Below, piece after piece: positions 6,868 through 13,134 of a stretch of 20,565 nt of DNA. The number at the start of each line of letters is the position of its first letter. Positions within the stretch are counted from its first letter, which is position 1. Origin of the DNA: a virus; IMG/VR virus record IMGVR_UViG_3300001533_002736, positions 1-20,565 of that record, one strand, 5' to 3'. The position numbers and the translations under genes are program-made. Below the pieces are notes generated by a model that worked only from the letters and a program-made list of their open reading frames with translations, was not told the origin of the DNA and did no database searches.

Positions 6868-7011
6868 TTATTTGGAGAAACCTACATGGGCCACTTCCAT
6901 GCGCCCCTCCCAGGCAAAATCGGGTTCTTTGAAACCAAGGCTTCTGCTGGTGCGACCAGAAGCCACGTTCTGCCTTCTCACAAAAAACAGAACGTACCAT
7001 CTTCTATCCAT
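6868..7011 (-). CDS. Possible 47-residue basic ORF
   Basis: ATG 7009-7011 is preceded by GGAGGAG with 3-5 base spacing and follows the stop of the 94-residue gene by 10 bases, so the position is right for a gene. The peptide starts MDRRWYVLFFVRRQNVASG. It covers the GC-rich hairpin segment, and the sequence there is better explained by RNA structure than by protein coding. A longer frame at 6797-7000 covers the same bases and looks less protein-like. No family is recognised. Confidence 0.3.
   Translation of the reverse strand: MDRRWYVLFFVRRQNVASGRTSRSLGFKEPDFAWEGRMEVAHVGFSK
6886..6995 (-). ncRNA. Candidate structured RNA segment
   Basis: Two adjacent perfect 8-bp stems occur: ACGTTCTG/CAGAACGT (6965-6972 with 6988-6995, 15-base loop) and GGCTTCTG/CAGAAGCC (6939-6946 with 6957-6964), which touch end to end. 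The second can also refold into CTGGT/ACCAG with a 3-base loop. A weaker GGGC/GCCC stem lies at 6888-6906. Counting 6891-6980 gives 51 G or C in 90, far above the AT-rich neighbours. Located between promoter P2 and the terminator-like hairpin, it could be a leader that senses something or a stable RNA. Confidence 0.4.
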
Positions 7012-7021
7012 CTACTCCTCC

Positions 7022-7306
7022 TCAAATATCTATATATGATACAACCGTAATTACTCTCTGACAGTAGGATTCCACATATTCCTTCTGTATCTTTTCAGAC
7101 ACTTTCTTTCTCAATTCCATGTACTTCTCATTAAACTTTTTTATCCCCTCCTCATTTACATTTATTCCATACTCTAACCAGAACCTCATATCCCTTACAA
7201 TTGCCCAAAAGGTCTCATACTCATTCTTCCAAATCTGCTCATCATAAAGCCCTTTTGCCTCCAACTTTCCCTTAATCTCTTCCATCTTCTTTTTTGAAAC
7301 TTCCAT
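7022..7306 (-). CDS. Hypothetical helical protein, first gene of the P2 unit
   Basis: A 94-residue highly charged, mostly helical protein (rich in Lys, Glu, Trp and Tyr). An AAGGAGAGAAG ribosome binding site precedes ATG 7306, and the P2 -10 box is only 32 bases upstream, so the leader is short. No motif or family is recognised. Being first behind a consensus promoter, and ahead of an attenuator-like hairpin, it is probably made in larger amounts than the genes behind it. Confidence 0.7.
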   Translation of the reverse strand: MEVSKKKMEEIKGKLEAKGLYDEQIWKNEYETFWAIVRDMRFWLEYGINVNEEGIKKFNEKYMELRKKVSEKIQKEYVESYCQRVITVVSYIDI

Positions 7307-7337
7307 CTCTTCTCTCCTTTTCCTTTACTATAACTTA

Positions 7338-7366
7338 ATTATAATCGATTATTCAGATTATGTCAA
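7338..7366 (-). promoter_or_regulatory. Promoter P2, perfect sigma-70 consensus
   Basis: On the minus strand TTGACA (7361-7366) and TATAAT (7338-7343) are 17 bases apart. The 22 bases from the -35 box outward (7361-7382) match those of P1 (264-285) with a single difference, so the two promoters share the upstream region as well as the boxes. It drives the 94-residue gene and the repair unit. Confidence 0.9.
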
Positions 7367-7390
7367 GTAGAAAATGAAAAAGTTAAAAAA

Positions 7391-7513
7391 TGAAGTAGAC
7401 GGGATTCGAACCCGCACGATGCTGTGCACTTTCCCTTCAACAGGTACCCATTTACCACCGTCGTCACTAACACACCACATGGATTGCATGTCTACCAATT
7501 CCATCACTACTTC
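7391..7513 (-). tRNA. Oversized class II tRNA-like gene (Leu-like D arm), anticodon unclear
   Basis: The ends are clearly tRNA: acceptor GAAGTAG/CTACTTC, T arm GCGGG-TTCGAAT-CCCGT, discriminator A, no encoded CCA, and a D arm with GAATTGGTAGAC as in leucine tRNAs. But 71 bases lie between position 26 and the T arm where a class II tRNA would have about 30. I cannot form a 5-bp anticodon stem from the expected position 27. The extra part shares the AGCATCGT block with the tRNA-like gene next to it. It may contain a short insertion, be degenerate, or be a tRNA-like RNA that does not decode. Confidence 0.6.
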
Positions 7514-7516
7514 ATA

Positions 7517-7626
7517 AGCCTCCGGAGGGAATTGAACCCCCGACCTTCCCTCAGTACGATGCTTGGCCTTTGCATTCATACTGATTGTCTAACTGACTGG
7601 ATGCTCTACCACTAAGCTACAGAGGC
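7517..7626 (-). tRNA. Oversized tRNA-like gene, anticodon unclear, with long hairpin insert
   Basis: Acceptor GCCTCTG/CGGAGGC, D arm GCTTAGTGGTAGAGC, T arm GGGGG-TTCAATT-CCCTC and an AGGTC variable segment are typical. Position 27 to 48 spans 60 bases where 22 are usual. The extra part contains a hairpin at 7551-7584 with 12 pairs (TCAGTA/TACTGA, then TG/CG, then ATGC/GCAT after one bulged A) and a 9-base loop. Without it a standard anticodon stem still does not form; only TCC/GGA pair. It lies 5 bases after the nuclease stop region and 3 bases before the next tRNA-like gene, so the pair is probably processed from the recA transcript. Confidence 0.6.
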
Positions 7627-7631
7627 AAATA

Positions 7632-8015
7632 CTAATCGAAACTTTTAGTTTTCAAATGATCATTTAAGAGAGATTGAAAAAAGTCCCAATCAACTATCAC
7701 TATCGGTTTTCTAAAAGCCTTTCTTTTGTGGACAATCACCCACTCTGTTCCTTCCTTCTTATTACGCTTAGCCTGAGCAACAGTAGTCTCGATCCCAAGT
7801 TTCTCAGTAGACTTACATTCAATCGAAAGAGGAAGAAGCCTAAACGCCTTCCCCCTCAATATCACATCTACCCCAGACTGGCCCATAGGACGAGACTGAA
7901 TCTCCATCTCATCTTCCGGACCCCACGGAATCGCAGTTAAACCAGACAGCTTTTCAGCTACCCATTTTTGAAGATTTCTCGCTTTACTTTTTCTTGACGC
8001 TACACTAATAGACAT
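7632..8015 (-). CDS. PD-(D/E)XK endonuclease, resolvase-like
   Basis: A 127-residue protein. The core is GVDVILRG followed by LSIECKSTE, giving the D...ExK catalytic set of PD-(D/E)XK nucleases, and the basic N terminus SRKSKARNLQKWVAEKL fits phage proteins annotated as Holliday junction resolvase-like nucleases of this fold. Its likely job is to cut branched recombination intermediates made by RecA. The ATG follows the recA stop directly, with GGGGAGG before it, so it is translated from the same message. Substrate choice is inferred from context. Confidence 0.75.
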   Translation of the reverse strand: MSISVASRKSKARNLQKWVAEKLSGLTAIPWGPEDEMEIQSRPMGQSGVDVILRGKAFRLLPLSIECKSTEKLGIETTVAQAKRNKKEGTEWVIVHKRKAFRKPIVIVDWDFFQSLLNDHLKTKSFD

Positions 8016-9911
8016 TTATCCCTCCCCTTCATCACCTATTTCCTTTCTTATTATTTTCTCAATCTTAACAGCTTTCTCAGGATTTTCTTCCAACCAAACA
8101 GAAGCATTATCAGCACCCTGACCCATACGCTCATCACTAAAAGAATACCAACTACCACTCTTATTGATTATCTCTTTTCTCACAGCGGTATCAAGTAAAC
8201 TTCTATACTTATCTACCCCTTTTCCGAAAATAATAGAGATCTCTATCTTCCTGAATGGAGGAGCTACTTTATTCTTCACTACTTTTACTCTTACACGATT
8301 CCCAATAGACTCCTGCCCTCTATCTATACTCTCTATTCTTCTAATCTCCAAACGAATTGACGTATAGAACTTTAGAGCCCTTCCACCTGTAGTAGTCTCT
8401 GGATTACCAAACATAACTCCAATCTTCATACGAATCTGATTGATAAAAATCAAAACTGTATTTGTCTTTTTGATAATCCCATTCAGCTTTCTCAAAGCCT
8501 GACTCATCAATCTAGCTTGCAACCCCATATGGCTATCACCCATCTCACCATCTATCTCTGCTTGAGGAGTAAGGGCTGCAACCGAATCAACAACAATTAT
8601 ATCTACTCCTCCAGATCTTATTAAAGACTCAGCTATCTCAAGAGCCTGTTCCCCACTATCAGGTTGAGAAATCCACAACTCCTCCATCTTTACTCCAAGA
8701 TTCCTTGCATACTGTGGATCAAGAGCATGTTCAGCATCAATAAATGCTGCAACTCCTCCAGCCTTCTGAGCCTCTGCTACCGCATGAATAGCCAATGTAG
8801 TCTTTCCAGAATTATGCACAACAAACCCATTTGCTACAAAATTATTATATGGAACAAAACACTTAATATCATAAGTATCTCTCCACCCAACTGTAACAAT
8901 ACTCTCAATAAAATCCTCATTAGCAACAAACCTCAAATTATTATGATTTTCAAGTGAATGGTGTCTATAATGATCAGATTTACTTATTACTTGGAGATTC
9001 TCAAGAACATCATTTTTACAATTACCATCTACATGATGAACATCCATATCTTCTGGAACCGTCCACAAATCACCAATAGGTTTATCTGAGTTCAACAAAT
9101 CCACATAATCTTTATAAGAATATCCATTTTTGTCAGCTTCAACTAACAAATGAGATTTCCTCACTCTAAACCTTATATAGCTATACTTCTTGTTTCCTCT
9201 TCTATCATTGGCAGTAACTATCTTCTTTCTTCCTCCAGGATGTCTTTTCAAAAATACTTCAGAGTACCTAATACTTTTATGCTTCTTTACATTGCATTTG
9301 TTATTATGAACAAAGACGTTTGAACCTACAAACAAATCACCAAGAGGAACATACTTCTCTCCATCAAAAAACTTATGATCCTTAGTACAAACAATCTCCT
9401 TTCCACCAACAGACCTAACCAAATAACATTGTTTCCTTCCAGTAAAAACCACATTAGCAATCTTATTGGAAAAAACACAATTTTCTTCATTTATAGAGGA
9501 CACATAAAAATCACTATCTTCTGTAACTTTCCTCTGGTAAAATCCTTTTCCTCCTCTTTTTATTCCATGAAACCTTTCATAAAGCCTCTTTATTGTTCCT
9601 CCTTTATGATTCTGTATTTTCCCATTCTTGCTCCAAATAGAATATTGAATATGAGTATCTTTATCCAAACAAGATTCCGGACCATATATCTCAGTAATCC
9701 TTCCTCTTGGATATCCCCATACTCCAACAGCCTCATCTAACTGAATGTTCCCAGTGGAAATAACTGGGATATCCGGGAAAGCACCATCATCATACCTCAT
9801 GATGCTTCCTCTTCCAAACTTCTTTTCTATTTCCAAAGTAGCTGATTCAAGAGCCTTCCGTCTTTCCTCTGTTCTACTATTTTTTTCTTCTACTTCTTTT
9901 GCCTTACTCAA
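8016..9911 (-). CDS. recA: RecA recombinase precursor containing an intein
   Basis: 631 residues, of which 1-80 and 368-631 join to a 344-residue RecA of normal length. The N part has [15 protein letters not shown]; the C part resumes at SGKTTLAIH, so the mature Walker A is [20 protein letters not shown], Walker [13 protein letters not shown] and the L2-region [11 protein letters not shown] are intact. RecA coats ssDNA and catalyses strand exchange; the phage also encodes SSB and a UvsY-like mediator. The start codon is TTG (9909-9911) with AAGGGG 7 bases upstream; the in-frame codon set before it contains a TGA. Activity requires intein splicing, because ATP binding is broken until then. Confidence 0.97.
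   Translation of the reverse strand: MSKAKEVEEKNSRTEERRKALESATLEIEKKFGRGSIMRYDDGAFPDIPVISTGNIQLDEAVGVWGYPRGRITEIYGPESCLDKDTHIQYSIWSKNGKIQNHKGGTIKRLYERFHGIKRGGKGFYQRKVTEDSDFYVSSINEENCVFSNKIANVVFTGRKQCYLVRSVGGKEIVCTKDHKFFDGEKYVPLGDLFVGSNVFVHNNKCNVKKHKSIRYSEVFLKRHPGGRKKIVTANDRRGNKKYSYIRFRVRKSHLLVEADKNGYSYKDYVDLLNSDKPIGDLWTVPEDMDVHHVDGNCKNDVLENLQVISKSDHYRHHSLENHNNLRFVANEDFIESIVTVGWRDTYDIKCFVPYNNFVANGFVVHNSGKTTLAIHAVAEAQKAGGVAAFIDAEHALDPQYARNLGVKMEELWISQPDSGEQALEIAESLIRSGGVDIIVVDSVAALTPQAEIDGEMGDSHMGLQARLMSQALRKLNGIIKKTNTVLIFINQIRMKIGVMFGNPETTTGGRALKFYTSIRLEIRRIESIDRGQESIGNRVRVKVVKNKVAPPFRKIEISIIFGKGVDKYRSLLDTAVRKEIINKSGSWYSFSDERMGQGADNASVWLEENPEKAVKIEKIIRKEIGDEGEG
8811..9671 (-). mobile_element. 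Intein with HNH homing endonuclease, inserted in the RecA P-loop
   Basis: Residues 81-367 of the precursor (287 residues). The first residue is Cys ([11 protein letters not shown], block A). Block B has CTKDHKFF with the conserved T-x-x-H. The C-terminal end shows [12 protein letters not shown] (block F) and FVVHN followed by Ser of the extein, all ligands needed for standard splicing. In between is an HNH domain (VHHVDGN at 291-297, N305, and SDHYRHH at 312-318) instead of the more common LAGLIDADG type. Both domains look complete, so splicing and homing may both still work. Confidence 0.95.
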
Positions 9912-9941
9912 TCTCTGACCCCTTCATAGAAAAAAGATCCT

Positions 9942-10106
9942 TCACACCACCATAAAAAGCAAACAATGTTTCAACCTCTTTTTATCCTCTTCAGTTTCAC
10001 ATTCTTTCAAAAGTTCTTCTTTCACTTTCCCTTCATCACCAGCATGGTATTCATCAGCCCTTTTCTTAATACCTGTTATCCATACCAATAAATCAAAAAG
10101 ATTCAT
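9942..10106 (-). CDS. Hypothetical 54-residue protein upstream of recA
   Basis: ATG 10104-10106 follows the stop of the HTH gene immediately, with GGAGG 7 bases upstream, and the frame ends at TGA 9942-9944, 30 bases before the recA TTG. The peptide (MNLFDLLVWITGIKKRADEY..., ending CLLFMVV) is charged and helical with hydrophobic ends. It fills a space otherwise empty in this dense operon. No family is recognised. Confidence 0.65.
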   Translation of the reverse strand: MNLFDLLVWITGIKKRADEYHAGDEGKVKEELLKECETEEDKKRLKHCLLFMVV

Positions 10107-10475
10107 CTATTTTCCTCCAAACACTTTCTGGAAATCAGACTCCTTAACACAATATCTTCCTCCTAACTGCATTAGAACCCCAGCCTCTTTCGAAGCTTTA
10201 ATAGCATTGTACCTGGAAACTCCTGCCTTCTCCTGCACATCTGGAAGTGAAATCAACTTCTCTTTCGAACCAAAATCATCCTTATAGTGCATCTCCAGCA
10301 TTTGAAGCACCCCTTCCTCATTCAACTTATCTGTATCTTCTCTCAGTTTCTCCATCCAGCGACTAACAGTAGTCCAGTCCGGGGGCATATGCCCCCGAAC
10401 TCCGACTATACTACTAATATACTGGCGAACTTCAGATACAGAGCTTTCACTACTGATCCTCTTCATAGCTTTCAT
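10107..10475 (-). CDS. Helix-turn-helix protein with excisionase-like C-terminal domain
   Basis: About 122 residues. The C-terminal part reads as a small winged HTH (SLPDVQEKAGVSRYNAIKAS, then GGRYCVKESDF), in the pattern of excisionase or MerR-like DNA-binding domains. The N-terminal part (VSEVRQYISSIVG, WTTVSRWMEKL) may hold a second DNA-binding helix pair. The frame is open to 10556 but those residues overlap the ssDNA-binding protein gene; AGGAGG at about 10480 favours ATG 10475 or 10466. The gene carries a perfect 18-bp palindrome at 10380-10397. A regulatory or origin-binding role is possible from context only. Confidence 0.6.
   Translation of the reverse strand: MKAMKRISSESSVSEVRQYISSIVGVRGHMPPDWTTVSRWMEKLREDTDKLNEEGVLQMLEMHYKDDFGSKEKLISLPDVQEKAGVSRYNAIKASKEAGVLMQLGGRYCVKESDFQKVFGGK
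10380..10397. repeat. Perfect 18-bp GC-rich palindrome
   Basis: CGGGGGCATATGCCCCCG is its own reverse complement, with 14 of 18 bases G or C in an AT-rich genome. It lies inside the HTH gene, where it encodes RGHMPP. It can form a hairpin in RNA or a twofold protein site in DNA. Confidence 0.8.
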
Positions 10476-11478
10476 AAGCCTCCTCGCATTTTGCATATGT
10501 TTCATCATCACATTCAATACCGCATTTCTTCCTATCGGTATCAAAATCCTCACCAAAAATCAGTCCATACGGACATTCACTTCCATAGGAAAGTTCACCT
10601 TTCTTTTTGCGAGGCTTCCTCTCTTCCTTGGCCTCTTCCCCTTTCTCCGGCTCTTTCCTCTTTTCACTTCTTTTGACTCTCTCTTCCCTCGGTTTCTCCT
10701 GGGGCTTCTCATCCTCTGCAGACGCTTCCCTATAATCTATGGTAGTTATCTCCCCATTGTAAAACTGCTCCACTTGCTCATAAGTGGGAATATTGAGAAG
10801 CATTTCAAGAGCAATAGATCTATCCAGGATCTCTTCAGGAAGCGGATCTCTGTCCACAAACTCAAAATCCTTAAACTCACTGAACTTAAATCTACCACTA
10901 CGATTCTCATCTACCCAGCACTTAATCATAGCCCCATCTTCAAGATCAGAGTAATCAAAGAACCCCCTCTCCGACCTACTCAACTTTCCCTTCAACTCAC
11001 GATGAAAAAGTTTTTCAGAAACCTCAAATATCTTGATCTCGTCGGTCCTGTTTTCCATTACATTATACAACACACGACGAGAAGGCCATGGAAGATTCTG
11101 CTTACTTCCATCAGCTTTCAATTCCCGAGCATGTTCACATATCGGACATGGTTTACCGAATGTCATATCAAGACACAACACAGACGAAGAATCCTGTGGC
11201 CCTATCCCTCTATGGATACCAAACTCCAGAAAATAATCTTCATCTCCAATTTCCATCCGACCTGCTACCACCTCCGGGTGATTTTCCGACCGAATAATAT
11301 ATGGAAGAATATGAAACTCCAAAGCATTTCCTCGTTCTTCTTTGAAGAAATCAAACTCAAATCCATGTTTCCCAAGAGCATAGGAACCAGAGAAACTTCT
11401 ATTTGCATCATCCTTGTCCCTATTCATCCTCTCCTTCTTTCGCTTCCTTCTCTCCTCTCTAGTATCCCTACTCATCAT
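10450..11478 (-). CDS. gp32-like single-stranded DNA-binding protein
   Basis: 342 residues. A very basic N terminus (about 1-30) precedes an OB-fold core with the zinc set H89, C102, C111 and C114 (FGIHRGIG ... LCLDMTFGKPCPICEHA), the arrangement of phage gp32-like proteins. RRVLYNVMENRTDEIKIFEVS continues the core. A long Lys/Glu linker (about 255-295) leads to a Cys-rich acidic tail (ECPYGLIFGEDFD, then KKCGIECDDETYAKC), which often binds partner proteins. It protects ssDNA and organises helicase, polymerase and RecA. The start is ATG 11478 or the adjacent ATG 11475, with AAGGAG upstream, overlapping the preceding stop. Confidence 0.85.
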   Translation of the reverse strand: MMSRDTREERRKRKKERMNRDKDDANRSFSGSYALGKHGFEFDFFKEERGNALEFHILPYIIRSENHPEVVAGRMEIGDEDYFLEFGIHRGIGPQDSSSVLCLDMTFGKPCPICEHARELKADGSKQNLPWPSRRVLYNVMENRTDEIKIFEVSEKLFHRELKGKLSRSERGFFDYSDLEDGAMIKCWVDENRSGRFKFSEFKDFEFVDRDPLPEEILDRSIALEMLLNIPTYEQVEQFYNGEITTIDYREASAEDEKPQEKPREERVKRSEKRKEPEKGEEAKEERKPRKKKGELSYGSECPYGLIFGEDFDTDRKKCGIECDDETYAKCEEAYESYEEDQ

Positions 11479-11707
11479 CTTCTCCTTCTACTCTACCTTC
11501 ATCCGTCTGGAACGCCTCATTTGCTATATAACTGATATCTTCTTTTTTAGCACGAAATCCAAGTAATCTACTTGTCTTAAACTTCAATTCAGAAAATACA
11601 TCAATAGGATCTTCTGAATCATCAACTTCGGCTTTCATTTCAATGGTCTCAGTTTCAAAATTGCCTAGGTTCCTTACTCGACGATAGGATATTTCTTTAA
11701 TCTTCAT
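11468..11707 (-). CDS. Small conserved-type phage protein, unknown function
   Basis: 79 residues beginning MKIKEISYRRVRNLGNFE. The pattern of a beta strand with RVRNLGNFETE followed by an acidic helix (EDPIDVFSELK) is one I have seen in small phage replication-region proteins without known function. The frame is open far upstream, but that part overlaps the UvsY-like gene and is not protein-like. The ATG at 11707 overlaps that gene's stop, with AAGGAG 11 bases before. Confidence 0.65.
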   Translation of the reverse strand: MKIKEISYRRVRNLGNFETETIEMKAEVDDSEDPIDVFSELKFKTSRLLGFRAKKEDISYIANEAFQTDEGRVEGEDDE

Positions 11708-12161
11708 TGCTCTCATCTCTCCTTCTTCTCTTCTGTTCACGGATATTATCCATCCTTCCAACTTTCGGTTCCGCATTGTAACCAAAAATGAACAGATCAA
11801 CCATCTTCTCCAAAGCTTTCTTCCTATGAGAGAAAGCCTCCACAGCACCACCAAGAAGCTTCACCCTATATGAAGCCTCATTCAATTCCTTTACTTTCTT
11901 TTGCACCTCCTCATCTTCCTTCAGAAGAGACTCAATCGTCCCTTCCGTCAACTTCGAAATACTACGAGAGTAATTTCCCTCACGTATATCCAAATCCTTC
12001 TTTGCCTTCAAGACATCCAACTCTTCCTTCAAATCAGCTTTTTCCTTTTCTGCATTTGCAAGCATCTCAGAATACCGCTGATAAAGTCCGGGCTGTGCCT
12101 CCCACTCATGATCCAGATTATCCGGATCAATTCTCAATTCTTCCTCATAAGATTCACTCAT
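11697..12161 (-). CDS. UvsY-like recombination mediator, coiled coil
   Basis: 154 residues, mostly helical. It has an aromatic N-terminal segment (QPGLYQRYSEMLANAEKEK), a coiled coil, KLTEGTIESLL, then VKLLGGAVEAFSHRKKALEKMVDLFIFGY and a basic tail KRRRRDE. This order matches phage proteins commonly annotated as UvsY-like mediators, which help RecA load on SSB-covered ssDNA. Its place directly before the ssDNA-binding protein and close to recA supports that. The match is by pattern, not by a unique motif. Confidence 0.6.
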   Translation of the reverse strand: MSESYEEELRIDPDNLDHEWEAQPGLYQRYSEMLANAEKEKADLKEELDVLKAKKDLDIREGNYSRSISKLTEGTIESLLKEDEEVQKKVKELNEASYRVKLLGGAVEAFSHRKKALEKMVDLFIFGYNAEPKVGRMDNIREQKRRRRDESNED

Positions 12162-12173
12162 CTTCCATTCTCC

Positions 12174-13073
12174 TTATTCACAAACTTCATAGCACATCGC
12201 AGTCAATCCTGCTTTTCCACTATTGTAAAGCGGATCTCGAAACACATCGATAATATCAAATGCTCTATCCATCCCACTGTTCAACAAAACCGCATTCATA
12301 TATCCCAGTACAGCACGACGAACACTTTCCGGTTCTTCTTTCAGCCCCTTAATTATCTTTGACACCTCCTTCCAAGAAGCATTTTTGAGAAGCTTCTGGC
12401 ACAATTCCCTAACCTCCGGAGAAGCTCCTTCAGTAACAATTACTGACTTTGCTTCTTCCGGATCTTCAACATCCATCACCTGCTCAAGAGCAATCACAGC
12501 ACTTCGAGCAGACCCCTCAGCATACTCTATAATCGTATCATACACTTCCTGTTCTACTTTCTTCTTATGCTTCCTTGCTATCCTTTTAATAAGGTATAAC
12601 AAGTCCTCATCAGTCAAAGCATTCAACTTAAACTTAGCAGATCTCGTATGAATCGCCTTCTTCAACTTAGATGGATTCTCCGTCAACAGAAAATAGTACG
12701 TCATTCTCGGAGTATCTTCCAAAGGCTTTTTCATAGCCGACTGCCATGAATCACTTGCCTTATCTACCTCATCCAAAATATAAACCTTCGCCTTTCCTTC
12801 CATCGGCATCATTGAAGCATCCACTGTCAAATCACGAGCACTGTCTACTCCAGTCTCATTTGACACGTTCCTTTCTTGAATCCCCATCCCCTCTGCTCCA
12901 AGTTCATACGCACAAATCCGAGCCAAGGTAGTTTTACCAACTCCACTCGGACCATGAATCATATACACATGAGGGCGAGTTTCCGAAGCCACCATAGCCT
13001 TTAATGAATCAACTATTGATTGATTCCCTACCACCTCATCGAAACTCTCTGGCCTTTCTGTAATACTAAACAT
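12174..13073 (-). CDS. AAA+ clamp loader subunit (DnaX/RFC-small type)
   Basis: 299 residues beginning MFSITERPESFDEVVGNQ, the usual opening of clamp loader ATPases. Walker A is GPSGVGKTT (41-49), Walker B VYILDEVD (97-104), sensor 1 lies in FLLTEN, and TRSAKF takes the place of the SRC arginine-finger motif. Two further helical domains follow (sensor 2 in GSARSAVIALEQV). It should open the beta clamp encoded at 15621-16658 and load it on primed DNA. No second loader subunit is seen, so it may be a homo-oligomer or mix with host subunits. It is the first gene after promoter P3. Confidence 0.88.
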   Translation of the reverse strand: MFSITERPESFDEVVGNQSIVDSLKAMVASETRPHVYMIHGPSGVGKTTLARICAYELGAEGMGIQERNVSNETGVDSARDLTVDASMMPMEGKAKVYILDEVDKASDSWQSAMKKPLEDTPRMTYYFLLTENPSKLKKAIHTRSAKFKLNALTDEDLLYLIKRIARKHKKKVEQEVYDTIIEYAEGSARSAVIALEQVMDVEDPEEAKSVIVTEGASPEVRELCQKLLKNASWKEVSKIIKGLKEEPESVRRAVLGYMNAVLLNSGMDRAFDIIDVFRDPLYNSGKAGLTAMCYEVCE

Positions 13074-13091
13074 CTTCTTCTCCTTATCATA

Positions 13092-13120
13092 AGTATATAA
13101 TAATATTCATATTGTATCAA
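13092..13120 (-). promoter_or_regulatory. Promoter P3
   Basis: On the minus strand TTGATA (13115-13120), a 17-base spacer and TATACT (13092-13097). It is one mismatch from consensus in each box, and shares TACTTGA and the following ACAAT with P1 and P4. It lies between the polymerase stop and the clamp loader start and gives a leader of only about 10-15 bases. Confidence 0.75.
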
Positions 13121-13134
13121 GTAAAAAAAATAAA

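Noticed and set aside
6797-7000. A 67-codon minus-strand frame between the 94-residue gene and radC
   Set aside because: It is rich in Trp, Cys, His and Gly, crosses three hairpins and the terminator-like stem, and its composition follows the GC-rich RNA-like segment. The 47-codon frame has a better ribosome site, and both may be non-coding.
7358-7579. A 73-codon minus-strand frame over the tRNA-like genes and promoter P2
   Set aside because: It runs through both tRNA-like structures and the P2 -35 box and has no ribosome site or recognisable protein pattern.
10774-11535. Long plus-strand frame of 253 codons opposite the ssDNA-binding protein gene
   Set aside because: It is antisense to a well-supported gene and lacks a ribosome site; its Ser, Leu, Ile and Pro richness is typical of the complement of Lys/Glu-rich coding sequence. 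The other plus-strand frames were rejected for the same reason.
11708-11854. N-terminal extension of the 79-residue gene
   Set aside because: It lies wholly inside the UvsY-like gene in another frame; the ATG at 11707 sits at that gene's stop.
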